64,000 bases of DNA from Changshengia sp963803165 (GTDB lineage: Bacteria > Chloroflexota > Dormibacteria > Aeolococcales > Aeolococcaceae): the NCBI GenBank assembly GCA_963803165.1, contig CAWDLK010000002.1, positions 372,001 to 436,000 on the forward strand, written 5' to 3'. Made by a program: the position numbers and the translations under genes. Positions 25,121 to 33,942 of the stretch are shown here, piece after piece; position 1 is the stretch's first letter; each line of letters begins with the position of its first letter. The notes under the pieces were generated by a model. It saw only the letters and a program-made list of their open reading frames with translations. It made no database searches and had not been told where the DNA came from.

Positions 25121-26020
25121 GTGACGGATCCCGACCTGCTGGCGGAGTGGTTCGACGCCAGCCGGGACCGGCTTCGGGCGATCGCCTACCGGATGCTCGG
25201 CTCGCTGAGCGAGGTCGACGATGCCCTCCAGGAGACCTGGCTGCGCGCCAGCCAGGCCGGCACGGAGAGCGTGGGCAACCCCGACGGCTGGCTGACCACC
25301 ATCCTCGCCCGCGTCTGCCTCAACATGCTGCGGTCACGCCGGTCGCGGCGCGAGGAACCTCTGGGGACCCGCCTTCCCGACCCGCTGGTCGGCCCCGCCC
25401 CCGGAGATCCCGAGCAGGAGGCGATCCTGGCGGAATCGATCGGCCTCGCCCTCCTCGTGGTGGTCCAGACGCTGGCCCCGGCGGAGCGTCTCGCCTTTGT
25501 GCTCCACGACGTCTTCGATCTGCCGTTCGATGCGATCGCCGCAATCCTGGACCGCAGCCCCGCCGCCACCCGCCAGCTCGCCAGCCGGGCCCGGCGCCGC
25601 GTCCGCGGGGCCCCCGGCGCGCCGGACGCCGATGTGAGCAGCCAGCACCGGGTGGTGGACGCGTTCTTCGCGGCGGCACGGCGCGGTGATCTCGACGCCC
25701 TGGTCGCGGCCCTCGATCCGGAGGTGGTCCTGCGTGCCGACCTGGGGCCGACCCCTGCCTCCCGCACCGTTCGCGGCGTCTCCCTGGTGCTCCGCTACGC
25801 TCGGGCCCCGGCCGGCGCCGTGGTGCTGCCCGCGCTCGTCAACGGTGCCCCCGGGGCGGTGATCCTCCGCCGCGGGCACGTCTTCTCGGTGATGGGGTTC
25901 ACGGTGCGGGGAGGCAGGATCATCGAGATCGACGTCCTCGGCGATCCGGCTCGCCTCCGCCGGCTCGACCTGGCGGCCGTGATGGACTCACCTCCTCCAC
26001 CGCCACCGGGTGGCGAGTGA
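25121..26020 (+). CDS. ECF41-family (SigJ-like) sigma factor with SnoaL-like C-terminal domain
   Basis: A 299-residue protein. Sigma2 region (about 5-75) has RAIAYRMLGSLSEVDDALQE; sigma4 (about 105-165) has LAPAERLAFVLHDVFDLPFD and SPAATRQLASRARRRVRG. A SnoaL/NTF2-like C-terminal domain (about 175-290) is the fused regulatory module that replaces an anti-sigma factor in ECF41. GAGGAGG precedes the GTG start. It lies 35 bp after the CMD gene. The tail ends in SPPPPPPGGE, oddly like the head of the nearby MerR protein. Confidence 0.9.
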   Translation: MTDPDLLAEWFDASRDRLRAIAYRMLGSLSEVDDALQETWLRASQAGTESVGNPDGWLTTILARVCLNMLRSRRSRREEPLGTRLPDPLVGPAPGDPEQEAILAESIGLALLVVVQTLAPAERLAFVLHDVFDLPFDAIAAILDRSPAATRQLASRARRRVRGAPGAPDADVSSQHRVVDAFFAAARRGDLDALVAALDPEVVLRADLGPTPASRTVRGVSLVLRYARAPAGAVVLPALVNGAPGAVILRRGHVFSVMGFTVRGGRIIEIDVLGDPARLRRLDLAAVMDSPPPPPPGGE

Positions 26021-26060
26021 GGAGCGACTTGCTGACCGCTCCGGGGCCACCCCCTCGCGG

Positions 26061-26098
26061 TTGACTCTCACCGCACAGTTATATTACCTTTTGGTAAT
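26061..26098 (+). promoter_or_regulatory. promoter and 6-4-6 operator of the arsR-SRPBCC operon
   Basis: TTGACT (26061-26066), 17 bp, TTACCT (26084-26089), then 7 nt to ATG 26097: a leaderless layout. ATTACC-TTTT-GGTAAT (26083-26098) is a perfect inverted repeat over the -10 and the start codon, suited to autorepression by the ArsR protein. Confidence 0.65.
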
Positions 26099-26453
26099 GA
26101 CTACCGGCGACCCCCTGAGCCGAGCCTTCGCCGCCCTCGCCGACCCCACCCGCCGGGCGATCCTCGAGCGCCTCACGGCCGGCGAGGCCGGCGTCGTCGA
26201 GCTTGCCGGCGCCTCCACGCTCACGCAGCCCGCCATCACCAAGCACCTGAAGGTGCTGGAGCGGGCCGGTCTCATCGGGCGGGCCCGCGACGGACAGCGC
26301 CGGCCGGCGAGGCTGCAGCTCGAGGGCCTCGTCCCGGTGGACGACTGGCTCCGCCGCGCCCATGCCGAGTGGTCCGGCCGCCTCGACCGTCTCGAGGCCC
26401 ACCTCGCCGCCGAATCGGAAGCCATCACAACCAAGGAGAGCCCCGATGCCTGA
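26097..26453 (+). CDS. ArsR-family repressor (SdpR-like, metal-free type)
   Basis: A 118-residue winged-helix protein: LSRAFAALADPTRRAILERL, then LTQPAITKHLKVLERAGLI and RDGQRRPARLQLEGL. It lacks metal-binding Cys, as in the ArsR subgroup paired with SRPBCC proteins. ATG 26097 is used, not the earlier in-frame codons, because the promoter and palindrome end exactly there. It overlaps the next gene by 8 bp. The palindrome at its start indicates negative autoregulation. Confidence 0.88.
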   Translation: MTTGDPLSRAFAALADPTRRAILERLTAGEAGVVELAGASTLTQPAITKHLKVLERAGLIGRARDGQRRPARLQLEGLVPVDDWLRRAHAEWSGRLDRLEAHLAAESEAITTKESPDA

Positions 26454-26949
26454 GACCCGTGCCGACGTCGACCTCCGATCCGCAACCCCCGCCCGGCAGC
26501 TCGTCCTCGAGCGGACCCTCCGGGCCTCGCCGGAGCGGGTCTTCGACGCCTTCACCGACTCGGACCAGATCAGCAGGTGGTGGTGGCCCCACGGCTTCAC
26601 CTGCCCCGCCGCCGAGGTGGACCTTCGCGTCGGCGGGAGGTACCGGCTCGCGATGGAGTGGCCGGGCTCCATCCCCGCCGAGGAGCAGTTCTCCCACCAC
26701 ATGGGTGGCGAGTACTACGAGATCGAGCGCCCGCGCCGCCTGGTGATGAGCGGCCGGGCCCTCAACAACGAGCAGGGAGAGCTCTTCGCGACGCTCATCG
26801 AGGTGACCTTCGAGGCTCGCGACGGGGGCACCGCGCTCACCATCCGCCAGTCCTATTTCGAGCCCATGCCGGCGCCCGGGGCGATGGGCGGTGCCGAGCA
26901 GGGCTGGTCGGAGCAGCTCGACAAGCTGGCGCGGCTCCTGGCGGACTGA
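26446..26949 (+). CDS. SRPBCC/AHSA1-domain protein
   Basis: A 167-residue START-like protein: VLERTLRASPERVFDAFTDS, QISRWWWPHGFTC, DLRVGGRYRLAMEW, ATLIEVTFEARDGGTALTI, and a C-terminal helix GGAEQGWSEQLDKLARLL. This fold binds hydrophobic ligands; the AHSA1 subgroup commonly sits next to ArsR-type regulators, as here. AAGGAG lies 7 nt before ATG 26446. It overlaps the repressor gene by 8 bp. Ligand unknown. Confidence 0.88.
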   Translation: MPETRADVDLRSATPARQLVLERTLRASPERVFDAFTDSDQISRWWWPHGFTCPAAEVDLRVGGRYRLAMEWPGSIPAEEQFSHHMGGEYYEIERPRRLVMSGRALNNEQGELFATLIEVTFEARDGGTALTIRQSYFEPMPAPGAMGGAEQGWSEQLDKLARLLAD

Positions 26950-26995
26950 TCCGGAGGGAGCGCTCACGGGCCGCGAGGAGCATGGAGGGATCGCG

Positions 26996-27559
26996 ATGGG
27001 CAGGGTCGTTGCCGACATCTCGGTGTCGCTGGACGGTTTCGTGGCCGGCCCGCACGACGAGATGGAGCACGTCTTCTCCTGGTACGGCAAGCCTCAGCCA
27101 ACCCCGCCGGACGCCACGACCCTGGCGGGTTCCGGCGGGCTCGGGCTGGGCGTCATCGTCTACGGGCGTCGGACGTTCGACGTCGCCAGGGGTTGGGGGG
27201 GCACCCACCCCACCGGTGCGCCGGTCGTCGTGGTCACCCACCGCCTGCCGGAGGGGTGGCCCCGCGAGGGCTCGTCGGTCGAGTTCGCGACCGAGGGCGT
27301 GGAGCGGGCGATGCAGCGGGCTCAGCAGATCGCCGGGTCACGGGACGTCGCCCTGGGCAGCCCCTCGGTCATCCAGCAATGCCTCGACCTCGGCGTGGTC
27401 GACCGGATCCAGGTGAAGGTGGTCCCCGTCCTGCTCGGCGCGGGGATCCGGCTCTTTGACAACCTCACCGCCGCGCCCCTCGAGCTGGGCGACCCCGAGG
27501 TCATCGAGGGAAACGGCGTGACCCATCTCAGCTACGAGGTCCCGCGATCGCCCCGCTGA
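26996..27559 (+). CDS. DHFR-fold (RibD C-terminal-like) reductase
   Basis: A 187-residue protein: RVVADISVSLDGFVAGPHDE at the start, VIVYGRRTFDVARGWGG, and VVDRIQVKVVPVLLGAGIRL near the end, the pattern of the RibD_C/YwjB group with NADPH-dependent dihydrofolate reductase fold. It probably reduces a small, unidentified substrate. GGAGG lies 8 nt before ATG 26996. It is 46 bp after the SRPBCC gene and is likely the third gene of the arsR operon. A second DHFR-fold gene is at 42438. Confidence 0.85.
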   Translation: MGRVVADISVSLDGFVAGPHDEMEHVFSWYGKPQPTPPDATTLAGSGGLGLGVIVYGRRTFDVARGWGGTHPTGAPVVVVTHRLPEGWPREGSSVEFATEGVERAMQRAQQIAGSRDVALGSPSVIQQCLDLGVVDRIQVKVVPVLLGAGIRLFDNLTAAPLELGDPEVIEGNGVTHLSYEVPRSPR

Positions 27560-27636
27560 GCTGACGCGGGGAGCGCAGCCGCGCTCCGGGGGCGGGACCG
27601 TGTGGAACGCGCGAGGGATGACCGGCTGCGCTAATA

Positions 27637-27666
27637 CTTGATTCTGTCAAGCAACTAGCGTACCCT
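27637..27666 (+). promoter_or_regulatory. marR promoter with embedded CTTGA-N5-TCAAG operator
   Basis: TTGATT (27638-27643), 17 bp, TACCCT (27661-27666) and then 6 nt to ATG 27673 form a leaderless-type promoter. CTTGA-TTCTG-TCAAG (27637-27651) is a perfect inverted repeat covering the -35 box, with outer GCTA/TAGC half matches. It is a probable MarR autoregulatory site. Confidence 0.65.
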
Positions 27667-27672
27667 GGCCTC

Positions 27673-28206
27673 ATGCAACCCAGCCGAACCGACGTCGAGC
27701 GCATGGTGGTCGCCCTCTTCACCCTCAGCGCCGGGCTGGACCGGGCCAGGCGTCAGAGCCCGGGCGCGGCCAGGCTGTCGGTCCTCCAGTCTCTCGCCGG
27801 CCCCCGGGGGCTGCACCCCTCCGACATCGCCGGCACGCTGGAGGTCAGCCCCTCACTGGTGACGCGGCACGTCCAGGCGCTGGAGGAGGACGGGCTCGTG
27901 GAGGTCGCCCAGGACCCGGCCGACCACCGTGCCTGCCTCGTCGCGCTGACCGCTCGTGGCCACCAGGAGCTGCAGCGGCTCCAGGAGGTGGGGGTGGCCC
28001 GGTTCGAGTCCTTCGTGGCCGGGTGGGACGCTGCCGACGTCGTGACCTTCACCGGCCTCCTCGAAAGGCTGGAGGTCGACAAGCACGCGGCCGGCGAGCG
28101 TGAGAGGCGCCGCTCGCGGCGGCCGCGATGGGCGGATGGCGAGCCGTCCCGCCGCGCGGGTCTGCCCGGCCGTCCGGGGACGCGGGCCGAGGAGAGCACA
28201 CGGTGA
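27673..28206 (+). CDS. MarR-family regulator
   Basis: A 177-residue winged-helix protein: ARLSVLQSLAGPRGLHPSDI, AGTLEVSPSLVTRHVQALEE and the wing DPADHRACLVALTARGHQEL. A basic, Arg-rich C-terminal tail (about 145-177) is unusual for MarR. No Shine-Dalgarno sequence precedes the ATG; the promoter places the transcript start near the start codon. The next gene starts within its stop (GTGA), so MarR likely controls the methyltransferase-like and DUF998 genes behind it. Confidence 0.88.
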   Translation: MQPSRTDVERMVVALFTLSAGLDRARRQSPGAARLSVLQSLAGPRGLHPSDIAGTLEVSPSLVTRHVQALEEDGLVEVAQDPADHRACLVALTARGHQELQRLQEVGVARFESFVAGWDAADVVTFTGLLERLEVDKHAAGERERRRSRRPRWADGEPSRRAGLPGRPGTRAEESTR

Positions 28207-28697
28207 ACACGTCCTCCGGTCCCCTCGGCCCGACCGCCCGGAGACCCTTCCTGGGCATGCCGGTGCCGTGGGTCTTCCTCCTCGCCTTCCTCCTCGGGGT
28301 GGGGCTGCAGCTCCTCCTCCCGGTGAGCTCGACCTCCTCGACGCTCTCCGGACTGGCCTGGGTCGCCGGGCTGGTCCTCTTCGCCGCCGGTGTGCTGATC
28401 GCCGGGTGGGGGCTGGTCATCTTCCACCGGCTGCGGACCACCACCACTCCGGGCGAGACCCCGAACCAACTGATCACCTCGGGGCCGTACCGCTTGACCC
28501 GCAACCCGATGTACGTCGGGCTGGCGCTCGCCTACCTCGGCGAACAGGGGATGCTGGTCCTCGCCTGGCCGCTGCTCTTCCTGCCGCTCGCCATCGTCTA
28601 CGTCAACTGGTTCGTGATCCCGGTCGAGGAGGCCTCGCTGCGCACCTTCGGGCCGGCGTACGACGCGTACCGCGCCCGGGTGCGCCGCTGGATCTGA
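28203..28697 (+). CDS. isoprenylcysteine methyltransferase (ICMT)-family membrane enzyme
   Basis: A 164-residue protein with four membrane segments (from VPWVFLLAFLLGVGLQLLL on) and the conserved SAM-binding end: ITSGPYRLTRNPMYVGLALA, then NWFVIPVEEASLRTFGPAYD and AYRARVRRWI. Bacterial ICMT-like enzymes methylate small molecules or lipids; substrate unknown. GTG 28203 overlaps the marR stop. The remnant at 4958-5101 has the same C-terminal pattern. Confidence 0.85.
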   Translation: MNTSSGPLGPTARRPFLGMPVPWVFLLAFLLGVGLQLLLPVSSTSSTLSGLAWVAGLVLFAAGVLIAGWGLVIFHRLRTTTTPGETPNQLITSGPYRLTRNPMYVGLALAYLGEQGMLVLAWPLLFLPLAIVYVNWFVIPVEEASLRTFGPAYDAYRARVRRWI

Positions 28698-28729
28698 GCC
28701 CGCGGGAGGCGGCGACACCGGATGAAGGG

Positions 28730-29455
28730 ATGGCCGGGATGACCGCCGCGACGCTCGACCAACCGCAGCGCCGCGGGGCACTCACCTGGGGCGTGATCGG
28801 GCTCGGAGCGCAGCTGGCCTTCGCGGCCGGCTGGCTGGCCGCCGAGAGCTGGCAGGGGCCGCGCTACAGCCCCGTGACCGACACCATCAGCGACCTGCAG
28901 GCGTCCGGCGCACCGCACCTCTGGTTCCCCATCGTCTGCTTCGCGGTCGGGGGCCTCGGCACGTGCGGCTTCGCGCTTCTCGGGCTGCGCCCGGCGTGGG
29001 GTCGGGCCGCTCCCCTCGCACCCTGGAAGATCGGTCTCTCGGGGCTGGCCCTCGGCAACTCCTTCCCGCTCCTCCCCTGCCGGCTCTCCACCCCGGGATG
29101 CACCGCGACCCACCAGCTCCTGAGCGCGGGTGGCCTGACCGACGCCATCCTCGCCGGGGTCGCCCTCTGGGTGCTGGCGATCACCCCCTGGCCGCTGGCG
29201 CGCCAGCTCGCGACGCTGCCGCGCTGGAGTGCACTCCGGCCGATGCTGCGGGCGGCGGGCGTGGTCACCCCCGCCGCCTATGGGTTGCTCGCCCTGGCGG
29301 AGGTGACCGGCGTCTGGCCGGGCCTGGCCGAGAGGTTCCTGGTGGCGATCTGTCAGGTGTGGCTCGCGATGCTGGCGGTCACCCTCATCCGCACGTCGGC
29401 CGCCGAACACGGCGCGGGAGGAGGGTCCGTCCTGCCGCGACCCGGGCGCCGATAG
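28730..29455 (+). CDS. DUF998-family membrane protein
   Basis: A 241-residue protein with about six membrane helices: LTWGVIGLGAQLAFAAGWLA, then the DUF998-type motif YSPVTDTISDLQASGAPH after the first helix, and later helices (FPIVCFAVGGLGTCGFALLG and others). Four Cys are scattered through the core. Start uncertain between 28730 and 28739. It lies 32 bp behind the ICMT gene and is likely the end of the marR operon. Function of the family is unknown. Confidence 0.75.
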   Translation: MAGMTAATLDQPQRRGALTWGVIGLGAQLAFAAGWLAAESWQGPRYSPVTDTISDLQASGAPHLWFPIVCFAVGGLGTCGFALLGLRPAWGRAAPLAPWKIGLSGLALGNSFPLLPCRLSTPGCTATHQLLSAGGLTDAILAGVALWVLAITPWPLARQLATLPRWSALRPMLRAAGVVTPAAYGLLALAEVTGVWPGLAERFLVAICQVWLAMLAVTLIRTSAAEHGAGGGSVLPRPGRR

Positions 29456-29634
29456 GGCGACTCAGGCTCCGCGCCGGCTGGGCGATCGGCCCTTGCGACC
29501 GGCCGCGGCGCTCCCCCGCCGCCGCACACCACTACCCTCCTCAGCCGGGGTGGTGGCCATCAAGACGCCCGCCACGATGCGCCGGCGCCGGCCCGGGGCG
29601 GGGGCGTTGGCGAGGCGAGCAGTTGATCGCCTGC

Positions 29635-30414
29635 TCAGCGAGCCGTCCAGCCGCCGTCGACGAGGATGGTCTCGCCGGTGATGAGGGACGCGGCCGGTGA
29701 GGCGAGGAACACCACCACGCCCGCCACGTCCACCGGCTCCCCGATGCGGTGCAGGGCGGCGATGCGCTCGGTCACGTCACGCTCGAAGACCGGGTCACTG
29801 AGAGCGGCCTCCGTGCCAGGAGTGCGAATGAACGTGGGCGCCACCCCGTTGACGGTGATGCCGTGGACACCCCACTCGACCGCCAGGCACTTGGTCAGAT
29901 GGGCGATCGCCGCCTTGGTCATGCAGTACACGGACTCCGTGGGCAGCGCCACGAATCCGGCCTGGCTGCTGAGGTTGATGATCCGCCCGGATCCCTGGGG
30001 AATCATGATTCGAGCGGCGGCCTGGCTGGCGAAGAAGGTCCCCTTGAGGTTGACATCGACGGTGAGGTCGAAGTCGTCCACCGTCACGTCCACCGCGAGA
30101 TTGGACGGACCGAGGCCCACGTTGTTGACCAGGATGTCGAGGCGCCCCATCACGGAGGCTGCCTCGCGCACCGCGGAGCGCACCTGGTCGAGGTCGAGCA
30201 CATCCATGGCCAGTGGAAGGCATCGCCGTCCCTGGGCTTCGACGTCCGCCACGACCTCCGCTGCCGTCGCCACCGATCGCAGGCCGACGGCGACGTCGGC
30301 TCCCGCATGAGCCAGGGCCACGGCGATGGCTCGGCCCAATCCCCGGGCAGCTCCGGTGACCAGGGCGACGCGCCCCTCCAGATCAAACGATGGAAGGGCT
30401 CCCACTGCCTCCAC
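29635..30414 (-). CDS. short-chain dehydrogenase/reductase (SDR)
   Basis: A 259-residue classical SDR: NAD(P) motif VTGAARGLGRAIAVAL, DVLDLDQV, ILVNNVGLG, catalytic Ser in INLSSQAG, Tyr and Lys in VYCMTKAAIAHL, then the family end TGETILVDGGWTAR. Members of this group act as 3-oxoacyl-ACP or alcohol/sugar dehydrogenases; the substrate is not predictable. The 180 bp downstream (29456-29634) hold nothing recognisable. It is divergent from the rph pseudogene. Confidence 0.9.
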   Translation of the reverse strand: MEAVGALPSFDLEGRVALVTGAARGLGRAIAVALAHAGADVAVGLRSVATAAEVVADVEAQGRRCLPLAMDVLDLDQVRSAVREAASVMGRLDILVNNVGLGPSNLAVDVTVDDFDLTVDVNLKGTFFASQAAARIMIPQGSGRIINLSSQAGFVALPTESVYCMTKAAIAHLTKCLAVEWGVHGITVNGVAPTFIRTPGTEAALSDPVFERDVTERIAALHRIGEPVDVAGVVVFLASPAASLITGETILVDGGWTAR

Positions 30415-30755
30415 GAGCCGTGAGCTTACCAGCCGTCCTCGTGGAACCGCGCCCGCCTCGTCAAACGTTCGTCAGCGGGCCCGCCGGGGCGCCGGCCCGA
30501 GGTCGAGGCTCACTCGGCACGCTCCGGCGTGCCGGCGCCCCCTCTGCTCCAAGCATATCGCGCGTCCGGGGGCTTGCGGCAAGACCCGGGCCGTGCCGCA
30601 GAATCTCCGGTCGAGGACCACGACCTGGCGGACGGAGCCCGACGTCCGCGTCGCGCGCGGGCCGGCCGTCGCCGAGAACCTGGCAGAGCGACCACGGCGC
30701 AGGCTCAGCCGGCCACCCCAGGGCAGGCGAGCACGACCACCCTGGAGGTATCGCG
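30415..30755. other. 341-bp intergenic region upstream of rph, carries the RAE
   Basis: Apart from the 19-bp rifamycin-associated element (30569-30587) I see no gene. GGAGG at 30743-30747, a good Shine-Dalgarno, lies 8 nt before the rph ATG. Confidence 0.5.
30569..30587 (+). promoter_or_regulatory. rifamycin-associated element (RAE)
   Basis: GGGGCTTGCGGCAAGACCC fits the 19-bp inverted-repeat RAE known upstream of rifamycin-resistance genes (rph, rgt, helR) in actinobacteria, as I remember it. Arms GGG(G)CTTGC and GCAAG(A)CCC pair with one odd base. It lies 168 bp before the rph start and supports rifamycin-inducible control of the gene. Confidence 0.75.
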
Positions 30756-33365
30756 ATGATCGACCGCCACGTGCTGCGTCTCGAGGAGATCGACAGGACG
30801 CAGGTCGGCGCTCGCCGGCGGCAAGGCCGCGCACCTGGGGGAGCTCTCGCGGATCGAGGGCATTCGCGTGCCGGCTGGCTTCTGCGTGACGACGGGCGCC
30901 TTCCGGCGGATCCTCGCGACGGTGCCCTCGGCTCGACGATCAGCTCGATCGGCTGTCGCGCCTGGCCCCGGTCGGCTGGGAGGCGATGCGCACGCTCAGC
31001 GCGGAGATCCGGCGGACCATCGAAGGCATCGCCATCCCAGACGATCTGACGGCGGCGATCACCCGCTCGATCGCCCGGCTCGGCGAGCAAGCCGGCTACG
31101 CCGTCCGATCCAGCGCGACGGCGGAGGACCTGCCGACGGCCTCGTTCGCCGGCCAGCAGGACACCTACCTGAACGTCGTGGGCTCGGCGGCGATCCTCGA
31201 GCACATCGTCCGGTGCTGGGCATCGCTCTACACCGAGCGGGCCGTGACCTACCGCCAGCGGAACGGCTATCGACCACCGGAAGGTGCGCATGGCCGTGGT
31301 GGTGCAGCGGATGGTCTTCCCGGACGCGGCCGGCGTCCTGTTCACGGCCGATCCGGTCACGTCCAACCGGAAGGTCGCCTGCGTCGAGGCCGGCCTCGGC
31401 CTCGGGGAGGCCCTGGTGGCCGGCCTGGTCGAACGCGGACATCTACAGGGTACGGGACGGCGAGATCATCGCCAAGGCAGTCGCGACCAAGCGGCTTGCC
31501 GCCCACGCCTCGCCGGCCGGCGGGACACAGGAGCTGGCGATCGAGCCGGAGCGTCAGGGGCTGCCGGCGCTGACCGATGCGCAGGTGGTGCGGCTTGCCC
31601 AGCTGGGCCGGCGGATCGAGGCACACTTCGGCCGCCCCCAGGACATCGAGTGGTGCCTGGTCGACGATGGGTTCCAGATCGTCCAGAGCCGGCCGATCAC
31701 CACTCTCTTCCCCATCCCGTGACCGACGACGGAGGGAACCACGTCTTCGTCTCCGTCGGCCATGGCCAGATGATGACCGACGCGATGAAGCCCCTGGGGA
31801 TCTCCATGTGGCAGCTGACAGCTCTCCCGCGGATGTACGAGGCCGGCGGGAGGCTGTTTGTCGACGTCACCCAGCGCCTGGCGTCCCCGACAGGCCGTGC
31901 AAGCCTCCTGGAGGTCATAGGGAGAGGCGATCCGTTGATCAGGGACGCGCTGCGAGACCATCCTCGAACGCGACGACTTCATCCCGTCGCTTCCGGACGA
32001 GGGTCCAGGGCGGTGCGCCGGCCGGCAGCGCTGCCGCCCCGCTCGAGGCCGATCCGGCCATCGTCGCCGAGCTGATCGAGCGCACGCAGGCGTCCATCGC
32101 CGCGCTGCAAGCGCGACATCCGGACGAAGTCGGGGTGCGGCGCTCCTCGACTTCATCCTTGCGGACATCCAGGAGCTGAAACGGATCCTCTTCGATCCGC
32201 AGAGCCATCAGGTGTGGATGTCGGCCATGGAGGCCACCTGGTGGCTCAACGAGCACCTGGAGGCGTGGCTGGGGGAGAGGAACGCGGCCGACACGCTCAC
32301 CCAGTCCGTCCCCGACAGCGTGACGTCAGAGATGGGGCTGGCGCTCCTCGACGTCGCCGACGTGATCCGGCCGCACCCGGAGGTGGTGGCTCTCCTCCAG
32401 CACGTCGAGGACGAGGACTTCCTGGAGGAGCTGTCCAAGCTCGCGGGCGGGCGGGAGGCCCGCGACGCCATCCGCGCCTACCTCGACCGGTACGGCATGC
32501 GCTGCGTCGGTGAGATCGACATCACCAGGCCACGCTGGAGCGAACGCCCCACCACGCTCGTGCCCCTGATCCTCGGCAACATCAGGAACTTCGAGCCGAG
32601 CGCCGGCGGGCGGCGCTTTGAGCAGGGCCGGCAGGAGGCCTGGAGCGAAGGAGCAGGAGCGTACTGGAGCGCGTGCGGGCCCTGCCGGACGGGGAGCGCA
32701 AGGCCGGTGAGACCAAGCGGATGATCGACCGCGTCCGGACCTTCATCGGGTACCGGGAGTATCCGAAGTTCGGCATGGTCAGCCGCTACCTCATCTACAA
32801 GCAGGCCCTCCTGGAGGAGGCCGGGCGCCTCGTGCAGGACCGGTGTGCTTCACGAGAAGGAGGACATCTACCACCTCACGTTCGGGGAGCTCCAGCGACG
32901 TCGTGCGCACCCGAGAGGTGGACGACCAACGCATCCGCCAGCGCAAGGACGCGTTCAGGTCGTATCAGGCGCTCACGCCGCCCCGGGTGCTCACGTCGGA
33001 TGGCGAGGTCGTCGCCGGGGCGTACCGGCGCGACCGATGTCCCAGCCGGTGCGCTGGTCGGCCTGCCCGTGTCCGCCGGGACCGTCGAGGGGCGAGCCCG
33101 CGTCATCCTGGAGATGGCGGAGGCCGATCTCGAGCCGGGCGACATCCTGGTCACCACCTGCACGGACCCCAGCTGGACGCCGGCGTTCGTGGCGATCAAG
33201 GGCCTGGTCACGGAGGTGGGAGGCCTGATGACCCACGGCGCGGTGATCGCTCGGGAGTACGGCCTGCCGGCGGTCGTGGGGGTGGAGCATGCGACCCGGC
33301 TGATCCGGGACGGGGAGCGGATCCGCGTGCATGGAACGGACGGGTACATCGAGATCCTGGCCTAG
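30756..33365 (+). pseudogene. rph: rifamycin phosphotransferase gene with about 14 frameshifts
   Basis: Joined across frames, this 2610-bp stretch gives a full-length (about 865 residues) rifamycin-inactivating phosphotransferase. The ATP-grasp part has YAVRSSATAEDLPTASFAGQ; the rifamycin-binding middle has IQELKRILFDPQS and MGLALLDVADVIRPHP; the phosphohistidine domain has EVGGLMTHGAVIAREYGLPA near the end. Intact Rph uses ATP to phosphorylate rifampicin. Reading needs frame changes near 30807, 30934, 31271, 31431, 31719, 31953, 32011, 32109, 32136, 32648, 32662, 32839, 32895 and 33034. Thirteen are +1 insertions; the one at 31719 is -1. Codons between them look unusually well preserved. As read it cannot give a whole protein. 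Confidence 0.88.
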
Positions 33366-33431
33366 AGGAAGGCCTCTCAAGAACCGCGAGGGGCGGGCGC
33401 ACGCGGAGTTGCCCCGCCGGGACCAGGCGCT

Positions 33432-33845
33432 CTAGCGACGCAGCGGGGAGCGGTCCCCGACGGACCAGTTGTGGCCAAACGGATCGCGGAAGCCGCCCTG
33501 ACGGTGGATCCCCCACGGCACGTCGTGATCCTCGACGGTGGCGCCAGGAGTGGCTCCGTGGGCAATCGCCTGGGCGATCACGCGATCGGGATCATCCACG
33601 AAGAGCTCTATGCGAGTGCTGGTGACCCCTGCACGGCTGGGGCTGAGCTCCGTTGCATTGGCGGGGTTGACCTCGTGAAGGAAGAAGGGGGCGCTTGCGA
33701 TCTCCAGGCCTGCGACACCGTCGAGATTCCAGAGCTCACGGGCCCCCAGGGCTCGCTTGTACCAGGCGAGGGCGGCTTCAGCGTCCGGCACGATCAGCAT
33801 CACCGAGATCGCCGCCGATGGAGGCGCCGAACCATGATCCGTCAT
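33432..33845 (-). CDS. VOC (glyoxalase/bleomycin-resistance-fold) protein
   Basis: A 137-residue VOC protein: ISVMLIVPDAEAALAWYKRA at the start, the second-half strand STRIELFVDDPDRVIAQAIA, and end GGFRDPFGHNWSVGDR. The family uses paired beta-alpha-beta-beta-beta modules to bind a metal or a drug; this PhnB-like type often has no known substrate. GGAGG lies 5-6 nt before ATG 33845; the frame extends upstream without domain residues. Intact, in contrast to both neighbours. Confidence 0.85.
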   Translation of the reverse strand: MTDHGSAPPSAAISVMLIVPDAEAALAWYKRALGARELWNLDGVAGLEIASAPFFLHEVNPANATELSPSRAGVTSTRIELFVDDPDRVIAQAIAHGATPGATVEDHDVPWGIHRQGGFRDPFGHNWSVGDRSPLRR

Positions 33846-33942
33846 GTCGTCCTCCAGCACGAGGCCACCCCTCGACTCTACCAGGGCGTCGAGAGGCCCC
33901 CGTGCCAGGCTCGAGGCGATGTGAGAGTCTCCTGAGTCCGCC

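Noticed and set aside
30756..33365. Programmed +1 frameshifting as the default explanation for rph
   Set aside because: Thirteen obligatory shifts would make product yield negligible, and no single slippery motif is shared by all sites; kept only as a remote option.
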